NCBI GenBank assembly: GCA_019420045.1
Contig: JAHZHY010000114.1
Span: 10,166-18,591 of the forward strand
Source: Clostridiales bacterium
Lineage (GTDB): Bacteria > Bacillota > Clostridia > Oscillospirales > Butyricicoccaceae
Direction of reading: 5' to 3'
DNA length: 8,426 bases
Shown: one piece after another, positions 1-6,868 of the stretch
Layout of the letters: each line of letters starts with the position of its first letter
How positions within the stretch are numbered: the stretch's first letter is position 1
Notes under the pieces: generated by a model
Databases searched by the model: none
What the model saw: only the letters and a program-made list of their open reading frames with translations
Told to the model about the DNA's origin: nothing
Position numbers and translations under genes: made by a program

Positions 1-476
1 GTGATAAGGGTCATAGCCCAACCGCTCACCGTCTGCACCATCATGGGCCAACCCAGGATGTCGGTGAGGAAAATGGCGGCGGTACCCACGATCTGCAAAG
101 TGGTCTTCACCTTGCCCGACCAGGCAGCGGCCAGCACACGGCCCTTGCCGATGGCCACGATGCGCAGGGAAGTGATGATGAATTCCCGTGCCAGGATGAT
201 GAACACCATCACGCTGTTCATCTCGCTCCGCTGGATAAAGAGCAGCAGCGCGGCGCACACCAACAGTTTATCGGCCAGAGGGTCGACAAATTTGCCGAAA
301 TCGGTGATCTGATTGTAATGCCGGGCGATATAGCCGTCCAGCGCATCGGTCATGCTGGCCAGCAAAAAGATGCAAAGAGCGATGATATCGCAGGTCTGAG
401 TGCCCTGATAGGCAAAATAGATGAAAAAGGGAATCATCCCCACCCGGATCAGGGTGATCTTATTGGCTGTAGTCAT
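1..476 (-). CDS. pgsA: CDP-diacylglycerol--glycerol-3-phosphate 3-phosphatidyltransferase (PgsA), C-terminus cut by window edge
   Basis: Integral membrane enzyme that joins CDP-diacylglycerol and glycerol-3-phosphate to give phosphatidylglycerol phosphate, the committed step to phosphatidylglycerol and cardiolipin. I translated 158 residues. The CDP-alcohol phosphotransferase signature D-x2-DG-x2-AR-x8-G-x3-D-x3-D is complete at residues 44-69 (Asp44, Asp47, Asp65, Asp69). The PgsA-like REFIITSLR (97-105) and SGKVKTTLQ (120-128) stretches separate it from other family members. Hydrophobic segments lie near residues 9-23, 29-42, 70-81 and 87-104. The usual length is about 180-190 residues, so some 25-30 C-terminal residues lie outside the window. 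The ATG start follows a GGAGG (493-489) that abuts the rimO stop codon, and the N-terminus MTTANKITLIR is typical of the family. It is the last visible gene of the recA-recX-rimO-pgsA run, 17 bases after rimO. Confidence 0.93.
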   Translation of the reverse strand, partial: MTTANKITLIRVGMIPFFIYFAYQGTQTCDIIALCIFLLASMTDALDGYIARHYNQITDFGKFVDPLADKLLVCAALLLFIQRSEMNSVMVFIILAREFIITSLRIVAIGKGRVLAAAWSGKVKTTLQIVGTAAIFLTDILGWPMMVQTVSGWAMTLI

Positions 477-493
477 TTTTGCAGATTTCCTCC

Positions 494-1822
494 TTAACCG
501 ACGATCTCGCCGTACAGTTCGGCGCCAACGCCGTTTTCGATCTCCACTGTGACAAAGCTCCCCTCTTCCACCGGCTCTTCCGAATAGAAATAGACGATGC
601 CGTCCACATCAGGGGAATCCATATAAGTGCGGCCAAAGTACATTTCATGCTCTGCGTCATAGCCGCAGCAAAGCACCTTCTGCTGTGTTCCCACCAGAGT
701 CTGGGAGAACTGGTCCATCACCGCATCCTGCAGTTCCACCAGGATCTCCTGGCGGCGGCGTTTTTCCTCTTCGGGAATCTGGTTTTCCATCCGGGCGGCC
801 ACGGTGCCTTCCTCCTGGGAATAGGCAAAGACCCCGGCCCGCTCCAGCTTGTATTCATCCAGGAAACGGTACAGCTCGTCAAACTCCTCCTCGGTCTCCC
901 CCGGGAAGCCCACAATGAGGGAGGTGCGGATGACGGCCTTGGGGAACCGGCGGCGGATGGTCTCCACCCGCTCCCGGATCAGCGCCCCATCTCCCCGCCG
1001 GTTCATGGCGGAAAGCACCCGGTCGCTGATATGCTGCATGGGAATATCGAAATAAGGAATGGCATTTTCGTACTTTTCCATCACATCCAGCAGTTCATCA
1101 TCCAGCTCATCGGGATAGAGATAGTGCAAACGCACCCATTCCACCCCGGGGATCTGGCAAAGCCCGTCCAGAAGCTCTGGCAGCATCCGCTTGCCATAGA
1201 GATCGGTGCCATAGCGGGTGGTGTCCTGGGCGATGACCAGCAGCTCTTTGGCACCTTTTTCCGCCAAGGACCGGGCCTCCTCCAGGATGTTCTCCATGGG
1301 ACGGCTGCGGAAAGGCCCCCGCAAAGCGGGAATGATGCAGTAGCTGCAATGGTTGTTGCACCCTTCGGCAATGCGCAGGAAAGCGGAATAAGGCTTTGTG
1401 AGAAGCTGCCGGTCTCCTTCCAGGGCCGCCTGGGCGCTTTGACCCAGATAGGCCTGGCGGCGTCCGGCCAGAGCCCCCTTCACCGCCAGGACGATGTCGG
1501 TATAGCTTCCGGTGCCGCAGATGGCGTCCACCTCGGGCATCTCCTGGAGAATTTCCTCCTTATACCGCTCCACCAGACAACCGGTGGCGATGAGGGCTTT
1601 CAGCTGCCCTTCTTCTTTCAGCCGGGCCTCTTCCAAAATGGTGTTGATAGCCTCCTGCTTGGCTTCGTCGATAAATCCACAGGTGTTGACAATGGCCACA
1701 TCGGCCTTGCGGAGATCCTCCACGATCTCCATTCCCTCCCGGCGCAGCAGCGCCAGCATCTGCTCGGAATTGACCAGATTCTTGGCACACCCCAGGGAAT
1801 TCATATGGATCTTTATGGTCAA
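494..1822 (-). CDS. rimO: Ribosomal protein S12 methylthiotransferase RimO (radical SAM)
   Basis: Radical SAM methylthiotransferase; the family adds a methylthio group to the conserved aspartate of ribosomal protein S12. The 442-residue length is normal. The N-terminal UPF0004 domain shows the three cysteines for the auxiliary iron-sulfur cluster: Cys12 (SLGCAKN), Cys48 (NTCGFI) and Cys82 (ATGCL). The radical SAM CxxxCxxC motif is at Cys155, Cys159 and Cys162 (GCNNHCSYC). A C-terminal TRAM domain covers about residues 377-442. The SLGCAKNLVNSE opening and the short N-terminus favour RimO over the tRNA enzymes MiaB and MtaB. The start is TTG (1822-1820): a GGGAGGA sits 8 bases upstream, while the next in-frame ATG (residue 7) would be about 26 bases away. 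It starts 4 bases after the recX stop, so translation is probably coupled. Confidence 0.95.
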   Translation of the reverse strand: MTIKIHMNSLGCAKNLVNSEQMLALLRREGMEIVEDLRKADVAIVNTCGFIDEAKQEAINTILEEARLKEEGQLKALIATGCLVERYKEEILQEMPEVDAICGTGSYTDIVLAVKGALAGRRQAYLGQSAQAALEGDRQLLTKPYSAFLRIAEGCNNHCSYCIIPALRGPFRSRPMENILEEARSLAEKGAKELLVIAQDTTRYGTDLYGKRMLPELLDGLCQIPGVEWVRLHYLYPDELDDELLDVMEKYENAIPYFDIPMQHISDRVLSAMNRRGDGALIRERVETIRRRFPKAVIRTSLIVGFPGETEEEFDELYRFLDEYKLERAGVFAYSQEEGTVAARMENQIPEEEKRRRQEILVELQDAVMDQFSQTLVGTQQKVLCCGYDAEHEMYFGRTYMDSPDVDGIVYFYSEEPVEEGSFVTVEIENGVGAELYGEIVG

Positions 1823-1826
1823 AAGT

Positions 1827-2327
1827 CTATTCCTCCCTATCTGCGGCAGTTTCCTGCTCTTCCTGCTCTTCCCTCAGCTGGGGATCGCAGTACACATCGA
1901 TGGCGGTGTTGATCTGCTCCCAGGAAAAACCCCGCCGGTACAGCCCGGCGGCGGCTTTGCGCAAAAGCCGTTTGTCGGTGTAGTGGCCCCGGATGGTTTT
2001 TTCCAGATAGGCCACCACCTGACGGCTGCAAGGGGCCAGACCGGGCAAAATCTCCTGGGCGATCTCTTGGCTGATGCCCCGGCGGCGCAGTTCCTGGTCT
2101 ACCTTCTGCCGGCCAAACCCCCGGTCCACATAATACCGGGCCACCATATGGGCATATTCTCCATCGTTGAGGGCGCCCAGCTCTGTCAGCCGTTCCACGG
2201 CATAATCGATGCCCTCCTGTGGAAAGTTCTTGGCAGTCAGTTTGTCCCGCAGCATTTTTTCGCTCATGGCCCGAGGCGCCAGCAGCCGGGCGGCGTAATC
2301 CAATACCGCTTTGTTCTGCTCGTTCAT
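1827..2327 (-). CDS. recX: RecX, modulator of RecA filaments
   Basis: Small cytoplasmic regulatory protein; known RecX members bind RecA filaments and usually restrain their extension and activity. It has 166 residues, within the family range. The sequence is all-helical and basic, with the helical-repeat pattern of the family: LNDGEYAHMVARYYVDRG at residues 53-70, followed by KVDQELRRRGIS (75-86), then a third repeat around residues 101-147 (KRLLRKAAAGLYRRGFS). The last 15 residues are very rich in Glu. The ATG start has AAAGGA (2343-2338) 10 bases upstream. It lies 21 bases after the recA stop with no hairpin between them, the usual recA-recX arrangement, so it is probably induced with recA. 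Its TAG stop is 4 bases before rimO. Family assignment rests on both sequence pattern and position. Confidence 0.92.
   Translation of the reverse strand: MNEQNKAVLDYAARLLAPRAMSEKMLRDKLTAKNFPQEGIDYAVERLTELGALNDGEYAHMVARYYVDRGFGRQKVDQELRRRGISQEIAQEILPGLAPCSRQVVAYLEKTIRGHYTDKRLLRKAAAGLYRRGFSWEQINTAIDVYCDPQLREEQEEQETAADREE
1831..1837 (-). promoter_or_regulatory. Ribosome binding site that fixes the rimO TTG start
   Basis: GGGAGGA on the minus strand, 8 bases upstream of TTG at 1822 and inside the last codons of recX. This is ideal spacing for TTG and poor spacing for the ATG at residue 7. The TTG-derived N-terminus also puts the SLGC cysteine at residue 12, as expected for the family. Confidence 0.8.
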
Positions 2328-2348
2328 GCCCCTACCGTCCTTTGTCTG

Positions 2349-3470
2349 TTATTCCTTGTCATCCTCAAAATCATCGGCAAACACTTCCACGCCGCCTTTG
2401 GCTGCCGCCGGAGTCCGGGGAGCCGGGGGCGCCGGAGGTGTGGCAGCCTTGGCGGCCGCTTTTCCGCCCCGGGCGTTGTTTTCCGCCAGTTTGTCTTTCA
2501 GAGCCTGACGGATGGCTTCTTCCACCTGCTGGGCCTCTTCCGGATTGTCCCGGAAATACTGCTTGGCCGCATCCCGGCCCTGGCCCAGGCGGGTCTCGCC
2601 CCGGTAATACCAAGCGCCGCTCTTTTGCAGCACGCCCAGATCGCAGCCCAGATCAAGGATCTCACCCAGCTTGGAGATGCCCTCGCCGTACATGATGTCA
2701 AACTGAGCCTCCTTGAAGGGAGGTGCCATTTTGTTCTTCACCACTTTGGCCTTGGTACGGCTGCCGATGTTGGTGCTGCCGTTTTTAATGTGCTCGGCCC
2801 GGCGGATCTCAATGCGCACGCTGGAATAGAATTTCAGCGCCCGGCCGCCGGTGGTCACTTCCGGATTGCCGTAGACCACACCCACCTTTTCACGCAGCTG
2901 GTTGATGAAAATAACCACACAGTTGGATTTGGAGATGGCGCCGGCCAGCTTCCGCAAAGCCTGGGACATGAGGCGGGCATGAAGACCCACAAAAGAGTCG
3001 CCCATCTCCCCTTCGATTTCGGCCCGGGGCACCAGAGCGGCCACCGAGTCCACCACTACTACATCCACTGCACCGCTGCGCACCAGGGCCTCGGTGATTT
3101 CCAATGCCTGTTCACCGGTGTCAGGCTGAGAGACCAGCAGCCGGTCCACATCCACGCCCAGGGCTTTGGCATACACCGGGTCCAGAGCGTGTTCCGCATC
3201 GATGAAAGCGGCTTCGCCCCCATCTTTCTGGGCCGCTGCGGCCACATGCAGGGCCAATGTGGTCTTACCGGAAGATTCCGGCCCGTAGATCTCCACAATA
3301 CGCCCTCTGGGCACACCGCCGATCCCCAAAGCCAGATCCAGGGCGATGGAACCGGTGGAGATGGCTTCCACATTCATGGCTGTATTTTCTCCCAGGCGCA
3401 TGACCGAGCCTTTGCCGTAGGCCTTTTCAATCTGCGCCAGGGCTGTTTCCAATGCTTTTTTCTTATCCAT
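2349..3470 (-). CDS. recA: Recombinase RecA
   Basis: ATP-dependent recombinase that forms filaments on single-stranded DNA, drives strand exchange and stimulates LexA self-cleavage. It has 373 residues. Walker A GPESSGKT is at residues 63-70, the catalytic glutamate is in DAEHALDP (Glu93), and Walker B VVVVD ends at Asp141. The DNA-binding loops are recognisable: L1 around residues 154-163 and L2 around 193-208 (GNPEVTTGG). NQLREKVGV (190-198) is highly conserved. An Ala/Pro-rich linker (about 337-358) leads to an acidic tail ([10 protein letters not shown]), as in many RecA proteins. I start at the ATG at 3470: AGGGGG (3483-3478) is 7 bases upstream. An in-frame GTG at 3503 is rejected because it lies upstream of the predicted transcription start. 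In L1, Phe160 stands where many RecAs have His (GDSF for GDSH). SOS control is indicated by the LexA box at 3533-3520. Confidence 0.98.
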   Translation of the reverse strand: MDKKKALETALAQIEKAYGKGSVMRLGENTAMNVEAISTGSIALDLALGIGGVPRGRIVEIYGPESSGKTTLALHVAAAAQKDGGEAAFIDAEHALDPVYAKALGVDVDRLLVSQPDTGEQALEITEALVRSGAVDVVVVDSVAALVPRAEIEGEMGDSFVGLHARLMSQALRKLAGAISKSNCVVIFINQLREKVGVVYGNPEVTTGGRALKFYSSVRIEIRRAEHIKNGSTNIGSRTKAKVVKNKMAPPFKEAQFDIMYGEGISKLGEILDLGCDLGVLQKSGAWYYRGETRLGQGRDAAKQYFRDNPEEAQQVEEAIRQALKDKLAENNARGGKAAAKAATPPAPPAPRTPAAAKGGVEVFADDFEDDKE

Positions 3471-3477
3471 AGCGTAA

Positions 3478-3483
3478 CCCCCT
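3478..3483 (-). promoter_or_regulatory. Ribosome binding site of recA
   Basis: AGGGGG on the minus strand, 7 bases upstream of ATG at 3470. It supports the internal ATG and gives the standard [15 protein letters not shown] N-terminus rather than an 11-residue extension from the GTG at 3503. Confidence 0.75.
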
Positions 3484-3494
3484 ATCGTGACACC

Positions 3495-3523
3495 AGTATA
3501 CACCCTGGCATCAGATTATGCAA
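3495..3523 (-). promoter_or_regulatory. Predicted sigma-A type promoter of recA
   Basis: The minus strand reads TTGCAT (3523-3518) as a weak -35, a 17-base spacer, and TATACT (3500-3495) as a good -10. Transcription would start near the A at 3488, leaving an 18-base leader that contains the ribosome binding site. The -35 half-overlaps the LexA box, so LexA would block RNA polymerase. A CATAAT at 3520-3515 could be an alternative -10, but I see no good -35 for it. Confidence 0.65.
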
Positions 3524-3533
3524 CATTTGTTCG
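3520..3533 (-). promoter_or_regulatory. LexA operator (SOS box) of recA
   Basis: The minus strand reads CGAACAAATGTTGC. It matches 12 of 14 positions of the Gram-positive LexA/DinR consensus CGAACRNRYGTTYG; only the last two bases differ. It lies 4 bases past the prmC stop codon and overlaps the predicted -35 element of recA. Known recA genes of Firmicutes carry a box in this position, so assignment is strong although the binding itself is inferred. Confidence 0.85.
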
Positions 3534-3537
3534 CTTT

Positions 3538-4413
3538 TTATGCTTTCTCCGGCGGTGTGCGCACACCGGTGACCACCCGCTCCACGCCGGTGAAATCCCG
3601 GAGAATACGGATATCTTCATAACCGTTTTCCCGCAAAATTTCCTCCACCTGCGGAGCCTGGCCCATGCCGCATTCAAAGGCCAGCATACCATTTTTAGTC
3701 AGGGCGTCTTTGAAATTCACAGCAATGGCCCGATAGAAATCCAATCCATCGGCCCCGCCGTCCAGAGCCTCGTGAGGCTCATAATCCTTGACGCTCACAT
3801 CCAGCCCTGGAATGTCCCCTGTGGGAATATAGGGCGGATTGGAGACAATCAGATTGAATTTGCCCAGAGCCTGGTCGCAGGGCTCCAAAGCATTCTGAGC
3901 CACAGGCAGGCCCCGGAAAGTCAGACGGTGGCGCACCAGATTTTCCTTGGTCACCGCCAGGGCTTCCTCGGAGGTGTCGGCAAAAACGCAGCTGATGGTA
4001 TCCGGCAGGTTTTTCAGCAAAGCAATACCCACGCAGCCGCTGCCGCAGCACAGATCCAAGATCCGTCCCCGTTCCCGGCGGCTGAAAAAGGCCAGACCGG
4101 CATCCACCAGCGTCTCGGTGTCCGGCCGGGGGATGAGCACGCCGGGAGTCAGATCGAAAGTGAGGGAATAAAAATCCCATTCCCCGATGATATGGGCCAG
4201 GGGTTCTCCTTTCAGACGGCGGCTTTTCAGCTCCTCCAGCCGTTTCAGCTGTTCGTCAAAAAGGTAACTCCCGCTGCGTTCGTTGAATTCCTCCCGGGGA
4301 ATCTCCAGGGCAAAAGCCAGCAGTTCCTTGGCCTCCAAAGGGGCCGAGGTGACCCCGTGATGACGCAGTTCATTGCGCAAGTCCAAATATACATCCGAAA
4401 TGGTACCTACCAT
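3538..4413 (-). CDS. prmC: Peptide chain release factor N5-glutamine methyltransferase (PrmC/HemK)
   Basis: SAM-dependent enzyme that methylates the glutamine of the GGQ motif in release factors RF1 and RF2, improving peptide release at stop codons. It has 291 residues, normal length. An N-terminal helical domain (about 1-75) is followed by GEPLAHIIGEWDFYSLTF (69-86) and VLIPRPDTETLVD (92-104), both characteristic. The SAM-binding motif I is LDLCCGSGCVGI (119-130), with Cys where many relatives have Thr (DLCTGSG). The catalytic NPPY is at 192-195. The ATG start has AGGTGG (4428-4423) 9 bases upstream. It begins 6 bases after the DUF1385 stop. The usual partner prfA is not adjacent here; recA follows after a 67-base gap that holds the SOS promoter. 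Confidence 0.96.
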   Translation of the reverse strand: MVGTISDVYLDLRNELRHHGVTSAPLEAKELLAFALEIPREEFNERSGSYLFDEQLKRLEELKSRRLKGEPLAHIIGEWDFYSLTFDLTPGVLIPRPDTETLVDAGLAFFSRRERGRILDLCCGSGCVGIALLKNLPDTISCVFADTSEEALAVTKENLVRHRLTFRGLPVAQNALEPCDQALGKFNLIVSNPPYIPTGDIPGLDVSVKDYEPHEALDGGADGLDFYRAIAVNFKDALTKNGMLAFECGMGQAPQVEEILRENGYEDIRILRDFTGVERVVTGVRTPPEKA

Positions 4414-4419
4414 ATCCCA

Positions 4420-5361
4420 TTACCACCTGTCTTCTCCTTGATTTTCGGGAATGACCCGCCGAATAGCCTCAATGGCCACCTCCATCATGCTGTCGTCCGG
4501 CTCGTTGGTCGTAAAGCGCTGCAAAAACAGCCCCGGCGCCCGCAGAGCCATGGAAAGCCAGTTATCATGACGGCCCACCCACCGATTGATCTCATAGCTG
4601 ATGCCCACCACCAAAGGCAGAAGCAAAAGCCGCAGGGCCATACGCACCCAGGGGCTCTGCCAGGTGAACACCGAAAAGACCAGAATGCTGATGATCATCA
4701 CCACAAACAAAAAGCTGGTGCCACAGCGGGGATGAAACCGGCTGCACCGGCGGATGTTGTCCACCGTCAGCTCCCAGCCCTTTTCATAGCAGGCGATGGT
4801 TTTGTGTTCGGCCCCGTGGTACATATAGGTCCGCTTGATATCGCTCTGCTTGGAAGTGACAATGATAAAAGCCAGGAAAATCAGAATGCGCACCACGCCT
4901 TCCAGCAGATTGCGCACAATGCTGGAAGAGCCGGCCGGGAGAAATCCCGCCAGCAGGGTGGGCAGCAGAATAAACAGAGCCACAGGCAGAGCAATGCCGG
5001 TGACCAGGGCGAAGCCCATGAGAATTTTATCCAGCTTTTCGCTGCCGAATTTCTTGAGAAGCCAGCTTTCCACCTTTCCCGGCTGCTGCGAGGAATCGTC
5101 CTCTTCAAAAAACTCGGCGGAATAGGTCAGGGCGCTGATACCGTATTTCATGGAATCCCAAAATCCCAGAACGCCCCGGATCAATGGCAGGCGCAGCATC
5201 GGATTTTTCCGGATGGTGCCCACCTCTTCTTCCTTTATAGCAAACTCCCCATCGGGCTTGCGCACCACGATGGCGGTCTTGCGAGGCCCGCGCATCAGAA
5301 TGCCCTCAATGAGGGCTTGGCCGCCGAGGGTGGTTTTAAATTCCTTCGGTTGTTGTTTCAT
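4420..5361 (-). CDS. DUF1385 / YqhQ-family membrane protein
   Basis: Member of the DUF1385 family (Bacillus YqhQ, COG3872, annotated as a predicted metal-dependent enzyme); I know of no settled function. It has 313 residues. The family signature GGQALIEGILMRGP is at 13-26. Two hydrophobic segments (about 112-142 and 154-170) precede the invariant YHGAEHKTI (181-189). HPRCGTSF (210-217) runs into hydrophobic segments at about 217-234 and 240-256. The His, Glu and Cys residues of these motifs are plausible metal ligands, which is inference. The ATG at 5361 has GGAGG 5 bases upstream, inside the kinase gene; the two genes overlap by 26 bases, so translation is likely coupled. The pairing with prmC downstream is common in Firmicutes. 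The last 30 residues are charged and probably cytoplasmic. Confidence 0.9.
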   Translation of the reverse strand: MKQQPKEFKTTLGGQALIEGILMRGPRKTAIVVRKPDGEFAIKEEEVGTIRKNPMLRLPLIRGVLGFWDSMKYGISALTYSAEFFEEDDSSQQPGKVESWLLKKFGSEKLDKILMGFALVTGIALPVALFILLPTLLAGFLPAGSSSIVRNLLEGVVRILIFLAFIIVTSKQSDIKRTYMYHGAEHKTIACYEKGWELTVDNIRRCSRFHPRCGTSFLFVVMIISILVFSVFTWQSPWVRMALRLLLLPLVVGISYEINRWVGRHDNWLSMALRAPGLFLQRFTTNEPDDSMMEVAIEAIRRVIPENQGEDRW

Positions 5362-6850
5362 CGGTTCCTCCCATAGACGGGGCCAGAGGCAGACGGATGC
5401 TCACCGTGGTGCCCTCCCCATAAATGCTGTCGATATCCAGAGAGCCGTCGTGCATGGCCACGATCTCATCGCACACGGCCAGACCGATGCCGGCTCCTCT
5501 CTGGCGGGCGCTGCCCTTGAAGAATTTTTCCTTGACCAAGGGCAGCTCATCGGCCGGAATGCCCTGGCCATAGTCCCGGATGCGCACCACGGCGCTTTGC
5601 TCCTCCACACCGATGGAGATTTCCACCTTGCCGCCGCTGACGCCATATTTTGCGGCGTTGTCAATGATATTGAGGAATACCTGGCGCAGCCGGTTCCGGT
5701 CGCCGCTGACATACACCGGCTGAGAAGGCTCGTGATAACTGGTTTCGATACCCTCCTGCCGGAGCATCTCGTTATAGACAAACAGGGCATCATACACTTC
5801 TCCCCGCAGGTCCAGCACTTCGGTCTGAAGTTTCATCCGGCCGCTTTCCAGCCGGGAAAAGTCCAGCAGTTCTTCCACCATCCGGGAAAGACGGGTGGTC
5901 TCCTTGCGGATGATGTCCAGACCGGTCTCCACGGTGTTTTTGTCATCCAGATTGTTTTCCACCGTCTCAGCCCAGCCGCCAATGGCGGTGAGAGGGGTGC
6001 GCAGCTCATGGGACACCGAGGAGATAAAGTCGTTTTTCAGTTTTTCCACCCGGGCGATCTCAGTGGACATATTGTTGATGGTGTTGCAAAGCTCACCCAT
6101 TTCATCCCGGAAATCCATATCCAGCCGGGCGCCGTACTGTCCCTGGGCAATCTTCTGGGCCAGTTCGTTGATTTTCAGCACCGGATTGACGATGGAATGG
6201 ATGAAAAACTGGTTGGTCACTGTAAGCAAAAGCAGCACGGCCAAAGCGGCCCCGGCCAGCATCAGATAAATCTGTCCAACCTGCCGGTCCAGAAGTTTGA
6301 GGGATGTGACAAAGCGCACTTCCCCGATGAGATCCTGGCTGTTTTTCCGGAACACCGGGGCAGTCACCGCCATGATCCGCTCTTCTGTGGAAGGGTCATA
6401 GCCGGTGAAGGACTGCATCTCACCCGTCTCGATGCACAGGTTTACATCGTTGGTGGCCGGCACAGTGCCTGCCACGAGTCCCGTGGAGGAGCTGATGATC
6501 AGCCCATTGCTGTCCAGCACCTGCATTTCCATTTTGTCTTTGTCGCTGAATTCGGTGATCTGCTGTTGGGCATAGCCATAAAACTCATCATAGGTGGAGC
6601 TCATATAGGAAGAAAAGTTTTTGGCACTGGAATTGGCCCGGCTTTGCAGGCTGGTATAGAGAGAATCGTAAAAATAGTTGGTGGTGGCCGCCCCCACGGC
6701 GATAAACATGATGGCAAGCAAAAGCACGACGATGCTCATGTTGTTGACGATCCACCGCCGCTTGATCCCACTCATTTTATGCCGGCTCAACCAAAGAGCC
6801 GCTTTTTTCATGGGGCCATCCCCCGCCTGTTTTTTAATTCCCTCAGCCAT
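5336..6850 (-). CDS. Sensor histidine kinase with extracellular PAS/Cache-like domain and HAMP
   Basis: Membrane-bound two-component kinase, expected to autophosphorylate and pass phosphate to the regulator encoded just upstream. From the ATG at 6850 it has 504 residues. TM1 is about 38-58. An extracellular region of about 135 residues follows, whose MQVLDSNGLIISSSTG and ERIMAVTAPVF stretches resemble a Cache/PAS-like fold. TM2 is 193-216 and HAMP about 221-270. The H-box is SVSHELRTPLT with phospho-His281. The N-box is NIIDNAAKY (Asn398), G1 is RDYGQGIP (Asp426) and G2 is GAGIGLA (452-458). The start is uncertain. A GTG at 6862 abuts its only AGGA, so it is unlikely. ATG 6850 has AGGAG 11 bases upstream. 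A third choice is the ATG at 6811, which gives MKKAALWL. No cytoplasmic PAS domain separates HAMP from the kinase core, unlike WalK. Ligand unknown. Confidence 0.93.
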   Translation of the reverse strand: MAEGIKKQAGDGPMKKAALWLSRHKMSGIKRRWIVNNMSIVVLLLAIMFIAVGAATTNYFYDSLYTSLQSRANSSAKNFSSYMSSTYDEFYGYAQQQITEFSDKDKMEMQVLDSNGLIISSSTGLVAGTVPATNDVNLCIETGEMQSFTGYDPSTEERIMAVTAPVFRKNSQDLIGEVRFVTSLKLLDRQVGQIYLMLAGAALAVLLLLTVTNQFFIHSIVNPVLKINELAQKIAQGQYGARLDMDFRDEMGELCNTINNMSTEIARVEKLKNDFISSVSHELRTPLTAIGGWAETVENNLDDKNTVETGLDIIRKETTRLSRMVEELLDFSRLESGRMKLQTEVLDLRGEVYDALFVYNEMLRQEGIETSYHEPSQPVYVSGDRNRLRQVFLNIIDNAAKYGVSGGKVEISIGVEEQSAVVRIRDYGQGIPADELPLVKEKFFKGSARQRGAGIGLAVCDEIVAMHDGSLDIDSIYGEGTTVSIRLPLAPSMGGTDETTTEGI

Positions 6851-6868
6851 TCTTTCCCGCACTCCTGT

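Noticed and set aside
1..312. Plus-strand frame of 103 codons at the left edge
   Set aside because: The minus strand here encodes PgsA with a complete CDP-alcohol phosphotransferase signature; the plus-strand frame is its mirror.
3471..3503. An 11-residue N-terminal extension of RecA from an in-frame GTG at 3503
   Set aside because: The GTG lies upstream of the predicted transcription start and within the promoter region; the ATG at 3470 has its own AGGGGG and gives the standard N-terminus.
3507..3523. Short inverted repeat (GCAT, six bases, ATGC) in the recA promoter region
   Set aside because: Four-base arms are too short to be meaningful, and there is no T-run after it, so it is neither a terminator nor a convincing operator.
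1512..3572. Open frame of 686 codons on the plus strand opposite rimO, recX and recA
   Set aside because: It is the antisense shadow of three clear genes and shows no domain or start context. The same applies to the plus-strand frames at 479-1912 and 3487-5376.
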